DNA of 64,000 nt from Trichopria drosophilae. Taxonomy: Eukaryota > Arthropoda > Insecta > Hymenoptera > Diapriidae. Of the stretch, positions 39,201 through 48,399 are shown one piece after another. The notes below the pieces were generated by a model that saw nothing but the letters and a program-made list of their open reading frames with translations, did not search any database and had not been told where the DNA came from. Each line of letters starts with the position of its first letter. The first letter of the stretch is position 1. The stretch spans positions 41,147,001 to 41,211,000 of the forward strand of contig CM059587.1 in the NCBI GenBank assembly GCA_030407085.1, read 5' to 3'. The position numbers were made by a program, and so were the translations under genes.

Positions 39201-41737
39201 TTGATTTTGTCAATGTTTCTTCTCAAAAATTACATATTTCGACATTGAAAAGAACAGTACTAATAATTGCAAAATATACTAATCGTCTATTCTTTAACCC
39301 TTTTAATGCCAAACGGCCATAATTTGTTCATGTTTTTCAAGTGAATATCTATGTAATCATAAGCAAAAAAATTTCAAAACCAATTTTTCTGACGTATTTT
39401 TGTCCGTACTTTACAAATCTGCTATTAGTTTTGTTCTGTGACGTTTGATTTTTTTCAAAATGGTGGCTAATTTATAAAAAAAAACATGATTTTAAAAATT
39501 TTTTATTTGTTTAACGAACTGGCTAATAATGTTCCCGTTGTCGATTCGGCACAAGTGTCTGGATCCTGTGGAATAATCAACATAACTAAAATTTAAGCGA
39601 CGCAGGATGTCAAAATTCAAAATGGCCGATCCAATATGGCGGCTTTTACACGCATTTTTAATGTTTTTTCATGTTTTTGTATGTTTTTAGTCGTTTACTT
39701 TTTGAATAGTTTTGTTATATTTATCTCAGCCTGATACCGATGATGCTAGAAAATAGCAATACAAGATGATATGGAATTCAAAATGGCTGAAAATATTATA
39801 TTTTTATTATAATGTAGATTTATTATGTATATCTCAGTTTGATATCGATTCTGCAAGAAAACAACAATACAAAATGATATGGAATTAGAAATAGTGGAAA
39901 ATATTGTATTTTCTTTCATAATCGATATCAAACGGAAATAAATGTAATAAATCTATTGAAAAAGTAAATGTCATGGACTAAAAACGCAAAATAAAATGAA
40001 AAAAAAAAACGTAAAAAAGCCGCCATATTGGATCGGCCATTTTGAATTTTGACATCCTGAGTCGCTTAAATTTTAGTTGTGGATATTATTCCACAGGATC
40101 CAGATGCTTGTATCGATTCGACAATGGGACATTATTAGCCAGTACGTTAAACAAATAAAACAATTTTTTAAATCACGTTTGTGTGTAAATTGGCCGCCAT
40201 TTTGAAAAATTCAAACGACATAGAACATAACTAATAGCAGTTTTGAAAAGTATGTACAAAAGCACGGCAGAAAATGTGGTTTTGAAAATTTTTTGCTTGC
40301 CATTACACAGATAAATATTCACTTGAAAATCACAAAATAAGTGTGGCCTTTCGGCATGAAAAGGGTTAATAGCATTTTCTTCAATTATCGGATTTAAAAA
40401 AAATAGCGACTCTAATATGGCGTCAGTATGTTGTAATCACCATCATTCAATACAATGAATTGGTATGAAAAACTAATCCCAGGAAACGAAAATCGATTCG
40501 AATAGATTCAGATTTTGAACTATTGTGAATTCTTCTAAATTCAATTTTTGAATCAAAAATATTTTTTGACAATGGGGCAAAAACATTCACGAATGTTTTT
40601 GAATATTCTGAACTATTTTAAAGAAATAATTAAACCTCCAATTTGGAATCGAAAACTGGCTTATATAATATGCAAATTATCGTCGAAATCGCCAAACTAT
40701 CTAGCGCCTTGAAATCGGAACGTAGTGCATACACAACCTTTCTTTTTCATTCATATGAATCTTAGGTGTTTAGAATTATTCATGGAAGACATTTTCAATA
40801 CATCTGCTATGATTGAAAATAATTCGGAATATGGAAAGATTGGAAAAGTGAATTCAGACATGGAGCACAAATTTATTTTGAATACTTTTCAATCGATTTT
40901 CGTTTGCTGAGGTAATTAACATTTGTGAATACCTAATCCTATGAAGATTCCTTAAAAATTTCAAATTTAGGTATTTAACACAGATTTTTACAAAGTTTTT
41001 GTATGATTTTCACTCAATTTTCGATATTTTCTACGAAATTGAATGCAACCATATACTTCCAACCTTAAATAGGTACTCACAAACAGTAATCATATCTTTT
41101 TCTGTTCTCCCCAATCTTCGTTCGTTTCACGGTCAAACAATCAACATTTGTGTTGGAATACATTAACGACTTACAGACGCCATATTAGAACCGTAATTTT
41201 GTTTTTGAACAAAAAAAATCTCGACGGGAGAAGAAAGTAATGATAATAATATGCGATATCTCATACACGAAAATCGTCTTTGGGAAAGACATATATTGTG
41301 ACTTTGTTAGACACTACAAGGCAAAGAGAAAATTTGGAGCTCCAGAGGCATTTGAAAATCCAAATGCATAAAAATCACGATATGTGAATGTACATTTTTA
41401 AAGTAACATAATCACAGCACCATTCGAAAGATCGGTCTGAAAACTATTCAGATATGGATATATCTATTGAAAAAAAATTGTTGTACCCGCATGAAAATTG
41501 CGCTCTTTTCGTAGTTAAAGATTTAAATCAAAATTTTAAATAATTTTAAAAGGGCAATTATTCGCACAGGCCAACATTCGAATAATTTTGAATCGGTTTT
41601 GTTGGATAGGAATACAAAATTTGGGAATGAAAAGTCCAGTCTATCTATTTCCGTTCACAATTTCGCTAAAAAATATAGAAAATGTTCAATATTCTTACTT
41701 CGTTTACTGTAACCGAAATGTCCATCCACTGTATAAC
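27035..41737 (-). CDS. Secreted alpha-carbonic anhydrase (gene span; six exons, first exon missing)
   Basis: Hydrates CO2 to bicarbonate. Exons 41708-41737, 38313-38480, 34089-34245, 33681-33786, 27591-27818 and 27035-27208 join in consistent phases to about 286 residues plus stop. All zinc ligands are present: LHFHWG (two His) and EMHLVH (third His). The proton-shuttle region NNGHS, the ExxH/GSEH segment and [13 protein letters not shown] with the gate-keeping threonine are intact, so an active enzyme is predicted. Cysteines in KDCAGKWQSP and PPCSE match the disulfide of extracellular isoforms, indicating export. The exon with start codon and signal peptide, which must end in phase 1, was not located upstream of 41737. 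No GPI-type hydrophobic tail is seen. A polyadenylation signal AATAAA (minus strand) lies at 27015-27020. Introns are swollen by transposons. Confidence 0.9.
27591..27818 (-). CDS. Carbonic anhydrase exon E
   Basis: 76 codons in phase 0: LQEEDNDSIRPLL through [20 protein letters not shown] and ending PISFKQ. Contains the substrate-pocket threonines (SLTTPPC) and the second disulfide cysteine. Donor CAG|GTAAGT is consensus. Confidence 0.95.
28510..29124 (+). pseudogene. C-terminal part of Penelope-like polyprotein, GIY-YIG endonuclease
   Basis: The frame is open from about 28510 to TAG at 29122-29124 with no internal start needed. It carries YNFQFLNETINNRIKILKN, a linker-type motif, then SNIIYKIDCSECNATYVGQT (the GIY-YIG nuclease core as IY...YVGQT, with CxxC ahead of it), followed by KRYLKKRTYEHKN, ALTSHMLTTGHNF and SHWRKRNIKEMIHI, the catalytic Arg, His and Glu region of Penelope-like endonucleases. 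The N-terminal reverse transcriptase is missing, so this is a dead fragment. Confidence 0.85.
29404..29438 (+). ncRNA. Hammerhead-ribozyme-like core in the Penelope-like tail
   Basis: CTGAAGA (29404-29410), stem GACTC/GAGTC (29412-29416 with 29423-29427, loop ACAAAA), then GAAAC (29428-29432) and GTTGGG. This is the hammerhead core order CUGANGA, stem II, GAAA. Hammerhead motifs are known from Penelope-like elements. The helix III, helix I and cleavage-triplet parts are not obvious, so activity is not claimed. Confidence 0.45.
29525..30424. other. Intronic AT-rich DNA
   Basis: Part of the carbonic anhydrase intron. No exon-like frame and no clear repeat boundary. Confidence 0.5.
30429..31076. 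mobile_element. TTAA-flanked palindromic element, 648 bp
   Basis: TTAA at 30425-30428 and 31077-31080 bracket terminal repeats AGTAGTTAGACCGAAGAATA (left) and GGTGGTTAGACC (right, reverse strand). The arms remain inverted copies nearly to the centre at about 30755 (for example AACAGCTACTTTTAACGA inside; CTTCTCCGCTGTTAAGAATT against AATTCTTAACAGTGGAGAAG). No coding frame. TTAA targets are typical of piggyBac-type transposition, although these ends do not begin CCC. Confidence 0.75.
31082..31300 (+). repeat. Two degenerate copies of the shared internal repeat phrase
   Basis: GTCGTTGATTACTAATTCGA followed by TCAAAATGGATGATCCATGA at 31084-31140, and CAAAATTAAAAACGGCTGAT near 31266-31285. Both are diverged copies of the phrase found inside the TTAA elements. 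Confidence 0.5.
32785..33640. mobile_element. Large foldback element (~855 bp) in a carbonic anhydrase intron
   Basis: The arms pair over almost their full length: CAGAATCCAAATATCACC left against GGTCATATTTGGATTCTGG right, TTTTTGAGATATTGAAG against CTTCAATATCTCGAAAA, CAATTTTCATATGATTTTTT region against TATCAAAATTGACTTTTTTT, and GTTATCGTCTTGAACACTTT near the centre at about 33190. It contains the shared phrase as AAAAAATGGCGATTCCAAAT (about 33104) and its inverted partner at 33330-33346. No coding capacity and no obvious TTAA ends. Confidence 0.75.
33681..33786 (-). CDS. Carbonic anhydrase exon D
   Basis: The frame reads FPMEMHLVHRNTKYSDF and continues to GLAVLAVFFQ. EMHLVH carries the third zinc histidine. 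Donor CCAG|GTTTGC is in phase 0. The large foldback element ends only about 40 bp downstream of this exon, inside the following intron. Confidence 0.92.
34089..34245 (-). CDS. Carbonic anhydrase exon C
   Basis: The frame reads VALSLDKEG, PPYIFGALLN, then LEGLHFHWGRKNYKGSEHVL, giving two of the three zinc histidines. The first codon (GTG) is split with exon B and the last (AGA) with exon D. Confidence 0.92.
34246..38312. other. Carbonic anhydrase intron, AT-rich
   Basis: About 4.1 kb between exons C and B. I see no exon, RNA gene or well-bounded repeat. TA-rich tracts and short A/T homopolymers only. Confidence 0.5.
38313..38480 (-). CDS. Carbonic anhydrase exon B
   Basis: The frame reads QHIWIKDYKDCAGKWQSPVA through PLILKNNGHS, covering the QSP motif and the proton-shuttle histidine (NNGHS). 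Acceptor TTTTCAG, donor GTAAAT, one base carried over. Confidence 0.9.
38481..39293. other. Carbonic anhydrase intron, AT-rich
   Basis: No feature supported between exon B and the TTAA element. Confidence 0.45.
39298..40365. mobile_element. piggyBac-type palindromic element, 1068 bp, TTAA target
   Basis: TTAA at 39294-39297 and 40366-40369 bracket ends CCCTTTTAATGCC and GGCATGAAAAGGG. The arms stay inverted for at least 370 bp each, with recognisable pairs such as GTCAAAATTCAAAATGGCCG / CGGCCATTTTGAATTTTGAC and CAGGATCC, and degrade towards the centre near 39830. CCC-type ends with TTAA duplication define piggyBac-like elements. There is no transposase frame, so it is non-autonomous. It lies between carbonic anhydrase exons B and A. 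Confidence 0.85.
40370..41707. other. Carbonic anhydrase intron, AT-rich
   Basis: No exon or bounded repeat. One isolated fragment AATATGGCGTCAG (about 40416) resembles part of the shared internal phrase. Confidence 0.45.
41708..41737 (-). CDS. Carbonic anhydrase exon A (30-nt microexon)
   Basis: Acceptor TTTTTTTGCAG precedes, and the frame reads YTVDGHFGY after two bases completing a codon. Donor GTAAAC leaves one base, which joins the next exon to give GYNQHIW, the position of the family's HWGY/QHW region. The small size makes this the least certain exon. Confidence 0.6.
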
Positions 41738-44050
41738 CTGCAAAAAAAGTCACGATTTTAAAATATCTAATGAATCTATCTATGTTGATTACTACAACAA
41801 ATTTGTACCAAATTACCCGATAAAAAACACAAAATTCCAAATGACGCTGTGAAATCCATAACAAAGAATGATTTTTTACTTTATCCTTAAATGTCGATAT
41901 TTTTTAGTGATTAACATAATTTTTCTTTGTACCAAAAATTAACGTAATCGTGCAGTAGACTTGCGGTACCGAACCAGTTGCGCAGGTGTTAAACGACTGA
42001 CGAGACATTTACACCAATGATATTAATCAGGCTTGTTATACGAACACCAATCTTGAATCCCTCGATCCAATTATTCGTTATAAGCAATATTAATAATAAG
42101 TTCATTTATAGCCGTTGTAATAAATTTCTAAAATTTGACTATGTATTAGAAGATGGAACGTTGTTCTAAATGGGATACATTTTATTCTGATTTTGTACTC
42201 ATTAATGCTCCGCTCATTAATTCATCTTCGAGCAACAGCTGCCGGAAACACTTGTTTCAGACGACAATCATGTAATAGCTTGTGAAACAAGATGCAATTT
42301 TATGCATAAGAAAACTAATTATTCGACAGCATTCTTTAATCTTTATGCATATTTTATTGATTTCTGGCGTTTTAATTGAGGATTATATAATATATATATT
42401 TATAGATAGCATATTTAATTTTATTTGTCGATTATATCTTGCAAATCTGGAATTTCTCAATTGTCGCTATCCTTCTCAAATAAAAAAACAATGGGACCAA
42501 ATCAGTGATAATTCTCGGATTCAAGGTGACCTTTGATCATAATACGTTAAATTCGGTTAGGCTATGCAGAAAAATGGTAATAAGTCAGTAGACATCTTTG
42601 GAAAAGCGTAAAAATCGTATTAACTCTCTCAATTTGATACAGTGGAACTCACCGTAATACAGTGAAAATGGAACTAATATTTTGAAACCGTGACTCCTTT
42701 TCCATTGAAAATCAGTGAATATTCACTGTTTCGAACTGAGCGGACCGATTCTAAAACACCTCGAGCACGCAAACAATGATATAAGTAATGGGTAATGGTC
42801 AAACACACTTCTTAAAAAGTAAATGAGCCAAATTGAAAATATGAAATGTGCTGTTATAGAGTTGGTCGAAGTGCATATTTTTGTATGTGAAATTGTCTTC
42901 TACACGGAAAAAACACCACTTTACAACCTAAGATATGATTGTCTTGACCATACTATACTGATAATTATGTCCCTTCCATTACTATGTTGAAAGGGTCTCC
43001 ATGTGCAAAGTTCTCTTTACAATAGCAATGGTCGACCGATCAATATTTTAATTCACCATACTTCTTTGGCTGGTATGTCCAACCCTGTTTTTTTCGCGTA
43101 TGGTTTGAAGTTTTCAATATAAAGTATAAAAAGCATAACATTTTACAGCATCGAAATCAAAGTTTTTAAGATAGCTCACCATATCTTGGTGAAAAACGCA
43201 TCAAATCGTTTCAAATTCTTATGGTATACCCATCGTACATAATTGAAGCTTACAAGGCAACTTCAGTGATTAAAAATTTACATTGTTTATTGATATTGAA
43301 TAATAAATAGCCGCTCGCAAGAAATTATGTTTTTCTATAGTTTGACGGACAAAAGGGTGTTACAAAAATGTTTGTTTGAAAAATCTTCCAGTGACAATGT
43401 TGTTCACCTACAATTGAACAAATTTTCAGCAAACTTTCAATTCAATCGAACCACAATTTTTTATTCTATGATGTTTTAAACTTTAAACTTTGTTTGTCGC
43501 TTTATCTCTATCTAATCTTATAATAGGGCATTCCATTATGCACTATTTTGTTTTATTAATTTAAATTATTTTCCACTTCTGTTTTGTTTACTTTTATGTA
43601 ATTAGTTTTAAAAATAAACATATATTAAAAATGTGTAATGTAATGATTTTGACTACGGTTATATTAAATGCTTATAATTTCATTACTGACAGATTCAGTT
43701 AAAATGAAAGAAATAATGCTTAAGATATTGTTTATGCATCTTTATTGATAACTTATACGATTTGTTAAGGTTTACCAATAATATGTTTTAAAACTACTCA
43801 TTTTCATAAGCGACTGACGAAAAAACAATACAACATTTGTCTGCATCATTGTTTTTTTTAAATTTTAAAAAATCTCCGTTAATATCAGATTCAAAATATC
43901 TAATTTACCAGCAACTTATAATATTTTACTTTTAACATTTTTGTTTATTTATTGATTTATTTTACTTATTTATTTATCTAATTTAGTTAGTATAATTATT
44001 AATCGATTCTTCCTTAATTATTTATAACTCCTAATATCATAATAAAACTT
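41738..44050. other. AT-rich DNA upstream of the known carbonic anhydrase exons
   Basis: The missing signal-peptide exon should lie here or further right, but no short minus-strand exon with a start codon, hydrophobic run and phase-1 donor could be identified. Confidence 0.4.
42620..42748. mobile_element. Palindromic MITE, family shared with 21651-21770
   Basis: Arms CTCTCAATTTGATACAGTG and CACTGTTTCGAACTGAG are diverged inverted copies. The interior ATTTTGAAACCGTGACTCC matches the 21651-21770 element. Confidence 0.5.
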
Positions 44051-44054
44051 ACAG

Positions 44055-44245
44055 AACATATATTACACTCTAAGAACAGTCCTCTTGCTGCAAGTGGAAT
44101 ATACTTGCCGCAAATGGATAATCCACTTGATATATGAGTAATCAGATTTCTTCTTGCCGCAAGAGGATAATCTTTTTGAAGAGAATCCGCTTGTTGCAAA
44201 ACGATTTTATATTTGCATCAAGTAGCATATCCACTCCAGAACTAT
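44055..44245. repeat. Degenerate ~35-45-bp tandem repeats (TTGCNGCAA)
   Basis: The words CTTGCTGCAAGTGGA, CTTGCCGCAAATGGATAATC, CTTGCCGCAAGAGGATAATC and CTTGTTGCAAAACG recur at intervals of about 20 to 65 bp, often followed by GGATAATCC-like blocks. Similar words (TTGCGGCAAAAAGATTG, TTTGCCTCAAGAAGACAG) recur at 45020-45190 on either side of the AT microsatellite, so the region may be one dispersed element. Confidence 0.45.
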
Positions 44246-45048
44246 GAGTTTCCTAAAAAGAGATTGTCATTTTGCTGCTAATAGAAAAAATGAGATTCGT
44301 GAGCAGTAATTATAGAAAGTAGATTTAGAAGTTCAACCCTTACTCATGTAAAAAGCCATTGTTTCAATGCGATAGGTCTGCATGCAGCCCTATATATATA
44401 TATTCTTCAACGAAAAATTTGTTAACCTCCAAAAACTCTACCGCACGTGGTACTTAATTGAAAGTAATTATTTAAATAAATTTTCAGTTTCTCTTTTTTA
44501 GCAGGTTATGAACCTCTACTTGAATTTTAGGTTAACCTCCTAATTCGAAATAACTCTTTGCTCATTTTGTATAGTTGTTTATAAAGTATACATTTAAATA
44601 ATATATAACATAATAAAATAATAAGAACTGACAGTTCTAATATCCACAAAATATCAAGACCTGTTTAGCTTACAAGTTATTACAACAAACATTTATAAAT
44701 ATTACGGTTATAAATACATCAAGGTACACCTCGATAATGATCTGTCCTTTACATTTTGCCAAGGTATATTTTAGAATTCGTATAAATATATGCACATTAA
44801 AACTGTTCTCAAGTCCAATAATAAATATTGAATGAATAGAGTATGTCATGCAATTTTGTTTACATAAATGGAGTTCATGTTCTATATTAGATTTCAATAA
44901 ATATTATACACATGCAGTGTGTATATGAGTTTCGTTATACACATGCAGACTGTATTGTGCACTATTCACGTAGATCCATTTGAGCCTAGCGGATTTCTTC
45001 TCCCGTCAAATGGAATTCGCTTTTGCGGCAAAAAGATTGCTTATTGGT

Positions 45049-45050
<2 letters not shown>

Positions 45051-45119
<69 letters not shown>

Positions 45120-45136
45120 ATATATATATTATATAC
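45051..45136. repeat. (AT)n microsatellite
   Basis: About 85 bp of alternating AT with two TTA interruptions. Open frames across it are artefacts. Confidence 0.95.
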
Positions 45137-45345
45137 TTATCAAAAATCTCTTTGGCCGAAGTGGAAATATTTTTGCCTCAAGAAGACAGTGATCAAGAGA
45201 ACGATCCTTTTACAGGAAATTATTATTTGTAAGAGTGTAAAAACGCCAATTATTAATTTTTAGCACTTGACGACTTGATTATACAATTTTATGAATTTGC
45301 CCGATATTTTACATATTTTTATCCATTCTATTTCATTCTTTTTTT

Positions 45346-45377
45346 CTGATGATGGCTACAATACCGAGCCGAAAAGT
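45346..45377 (+). ncRNA. Hammerhead-ribozyme-like core
   Basis: CTGATGA (45346-45352), stem GGCT/AGCC (45354-45357 with 45367-45370), then GAAAAGT (45371-45377). This is the canonical hammerhead order. Such cores sit in the tails of Penelope-like elements and retrozymes, but no companion coding sequence is seen here. Confidence 0.35.
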
Positions 45378-46198
45378 AAACTAATTTTTTTATTTACTTT
45401 TCTAGTGACTGCTTGTTCCACAATTTTATTGAATTCAATTCGATTTATTTAGAGAAGTTTGTCGTATGAGATTATACACCAATTTTTGACGACTAATGTA
45501 TTAAACATAGTTATTCTTTCCGAGTTTCTGTTATTTATATTTAACAAATTAAATTTGAGCAATTAAATATTATTAATTGTTTAGTTGCCGTTTTAATTTT
45601 TTCAATATTTGGTCTGAAACTCTTGGAGTCTAATTGGAAATACTGCTTTAAAAAAGTGCAAAATTTCAATCATTTTTTTCAGTACTGAGTAACATGTCAA
45701 TGTTCACCCTTACTTGGGATTCAGTATACGCTCTCCAAAAAGTCTTTTAAAGAATCCACAAATGATTTCAAATTAATAGAAAATTACAACCGTTTTGAAA
45801 GCATTATATTAATTTTTTGGATACTGCTGTTATAGTATAGAACGAATAATTGTAAATTTATTTTACCTATTGGTTTGTTTTTGATTTAGCACTTTGGTTG
45901 CTATTTACTCAACTAAGCTATCGGTTTTTTTACCGAATTCTTTGGTTGATTATTTTTGTTATTGACTTTTTAACTCTCCGGGAGTAGAACTCTGTCTCGG
46001 TTATTTAACCTGTCAATTTTTTTATTTGTCGGTTTTTCACAAATTCGTTTGATACTCGCTAGTAGTCTCGTTTGGTATTAGTAAGCAATTGTATACAGCG
46101 AGTACCAAACCATCTAAAAATGCCTTTCTATCCAAATTTTCATGTACTCAAGATCATTGTGAGTCTTATTATTAATAATTATGATTTATAATACTTAC

Positions 46199-46252
46199 CT
46201 TCTTTGGAACATTAACAAATTCGTTGGATTCGAGTTATCAGCAAAGTAGTCA
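46199..46252 (-). CDS. Orphan exon-like segment (17 codons)
   Basis: Between acceptor CTGAACATTAG and consensus donor AAG|GTAAGT the only open frame reads DYFADNSNPTNLLMFQR (one base before, two after). The phase fits neither carbonic anhydrase exon A nor the last CEP112-like exon directly, so it would need a further exon. It could belong to either gene or be chance. Confidence 0.25.
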
Positions 46253-46405
46253 CTAATGTTCAGAAATATACATCGGCAAAATAAAAGGCGAAAAATCAAC
46301 AAAAGAATGAAATCTTATAAATTTATATTGTACGTAATGGAAACGAAGATATGGTTCAGAAATGTATCTACACTTTTTTAGTACTGCATCGGTGTCAAGG
46401 TTCTC

Positions 46406-46453
46406 CTATAAACGTTCGTTGCCGTCTTCTTGGTCATTGTTGAACTTTACCAC
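46406..46453 (-). CDS. Candidate terminal exon of the CEP112-like gene
   Basis: Acceptor CTGGAAAAACAG followed in phase 0 by VVKFNNDQEDGNERL and TAG. The phase matches the open end of the exon at 48223-48399 (ending REYLQ). The short, charged C-terminus is plausible, but the 1.8-kb gap and small size keep this tentative. Confidence 0.3.
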   Translation of the reverse strand: MVKFNNDQEDGNERL

Positions 46454-46849
46454 CTGTTTTTCCAGAAACGACAATTTCTACAAAGGCGAAGAAACTGAAT
46501 CGTAATACAAGATGCGTGTAATAACGAAAAATAAATTTAACATAGCCTATTACAGGGACAAAACTAGATAATATGAAAACTTTAACGTCCTGAATGCACG
46601 TTCTCTCATGTACAACATCCATGCCGTATTACATACTGAAAGAAATTTACAGTTACTTTAAAAATTTCAATTTTCATAAAAAATGATTAAAATGTCTGAA
46701 ATGAAAAGATACGTTGATATGCGTTTATCTCACCTTGAAATATTCACGATGTCAGTAAATATAAAGAAATTTGGCAAAAGTTTCAGTATTTCGGACATAC
46801 AGGTTTCTAAAGAATTTTAGAGATGAAACTACATATACCTTTTAAGAAG

Positions 46850-47220
46850 TTTTGAGTGCGCTAATTACGAATCTGAAGTTAAATTATCGAATTTGAAAAT
46901 GGCTGATTCAATATGCGCGCAGCAACTTCTAATATAGTCGAGAGAACGCGGGGCATTTAAATATCTGTTAACGAATATTTGAGGAGAAAATATCGACTCC
47001 CCACCAACTTTTCTCCCTCCCTAGAATGTGCATTGTTTCACCGCGAATGCGCAATATTATCAAAATTCCTAAAGGGATTCGAAGTAGGAATCCCGACGGA
47101 GGGGAATTATTCGTAAAGATATTCGATAACGGGGGTTCGACTGTATTTTCGAGGTTGCTGATTATAAATCTGAATTCAAAATAATGGAATTCAAATGACG
47201 GAATTGATGATAGTCCACCC
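46850..47220 (+). repeat. Degenerate TTAA-element remnants with shared internal phrase
   Basis: GCGCTAATTACGAATCTGAA, then GAAAATGGCTGATTCAATAT at about 46858-46918, and CGAGGTTGCTGATTATAAAT at about 47150-47169 followed by TCAAATGACGG. Both are diverged copies of the phrase inside 56693-57780. Confidence 0.5.
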
Positions 47221-47751
47221 ACTATAACGGACATTCTACAGACAATTTTCGTAACAAATAGCAAAACATCCTTAGCCTTTTATCATCAATAATTGCGAGA
47301 ATCTCTCATTTCTGTTTTTTTCATTCCTTTTTGTATATTTTTATTTTGAAATAAAATAATTCTTCAAACAAATAAAAATATACAAGAACGAATTAAAACA
47401 CAAGAAATTTGTGTTTATATAGAAATCGTGCACGAAAGAACGTGCACTCAGGATTTTAAAGAGTTATGAAATACTTGAGGCATTTCCATCAATAATATAA
47501 GCTTTAAACAAAATAAAATATCCAAATATTTGTTTTAAGTGTTTCCGCTCGTATTTTTGTAGGTAACGAATTCTGATTAACGAGTCATTTTTCTGGAAAC
47601 CCCTATTACTGAATTATTTCAAAATGTTTTGTCATTTATAAAATTTTATTTAAGATGAAATTTAATATGAAATTGGAATTATTTTTAACGGTCTTAAAAA
47701 ACATTTTAGGAATTTGTCAAATTTTGAAATTGGGCCGTGTACGCTCACCGT

Positions 47752-47960
47752 CATAGGCGTAACTTGAAAGAATCGTGATGGATCCTTTTTTCGGTTATTG
47801 GCTATAGACTACAATTTATATGCAGCGCAACCTCTCAAGTTGGTCAGACTCCCACATAGTCCCTCTTCCACTGACCGTGTGGGATTTTCTCCCCTCTACT
47901 GTGCAAATCCCAAGGTAGGTCAACTCGAGGGGTTACACTGTAGACAAGTTACGCCTATGC
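47752..47960. mobile_element. GC-rich MITE with 15-bp inverted ends
   Basis: CATAGGCGTAACTTG on the left and CAAGTTACGCCTATG on the right flank a ~180-bp interior markedly richer in G+C than the surroundings. No coding capacity. Confidence 0.6.
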
Positions 47961-48222
47961 CTATTGTTGCTGGAAAATGTATTAATTTTTAGAAAAATTC
48001 TATTAAATTAAGACACGCATAAGTAAATGTGCATTTACTAAAAGTATTGTTGAAGCATACAAATGGTGTAATCAATCAGAAATCATAAAAAGAAGCACTT
48101 CTTCTCTAAAGTAAAAAATTCTAGAAAAATTTCACATACTTGACTAAACTCAATAAAATTCCCTTGGTGTGTGAATAAATGACGTAAATATAACAACAAA
48201 CACAAGATTTTGTTACTGAAAC

Positions 48223-48399
48223 CTGTAAATATTCCCGACGTTGCTTGTCGGCCGTCGATTCCAGGGCTACCAGGAGCTCGTTGTATTTCTGCTCGACATT
48301 TTCAACAGGTGGTTTTTCATTGACAGATAATATCGAATTGGTACCACTGCTTTTGGTTTGAAGTTGAAACTGTAATGCGTTTATCGCCACTTCTTTATC
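48223..48399 (-). CDS. CEP112-like exon
   Basis: DKEVAINALQFQLQTKSSGT through VEQKYNELLVALESTADKQR to REYLQ, 59 codons in phase 0. Donor CAG|GTTTCA. If unspliced, the frame would run on for about 34 more codons of poor composition, so splicing to another exon is preferred. Confidence 0.75.

Noticed and set aside
44919..45263. Frames with long IYIYIY runs
   Set aside because: Translation of the (AT)n microsatellite.
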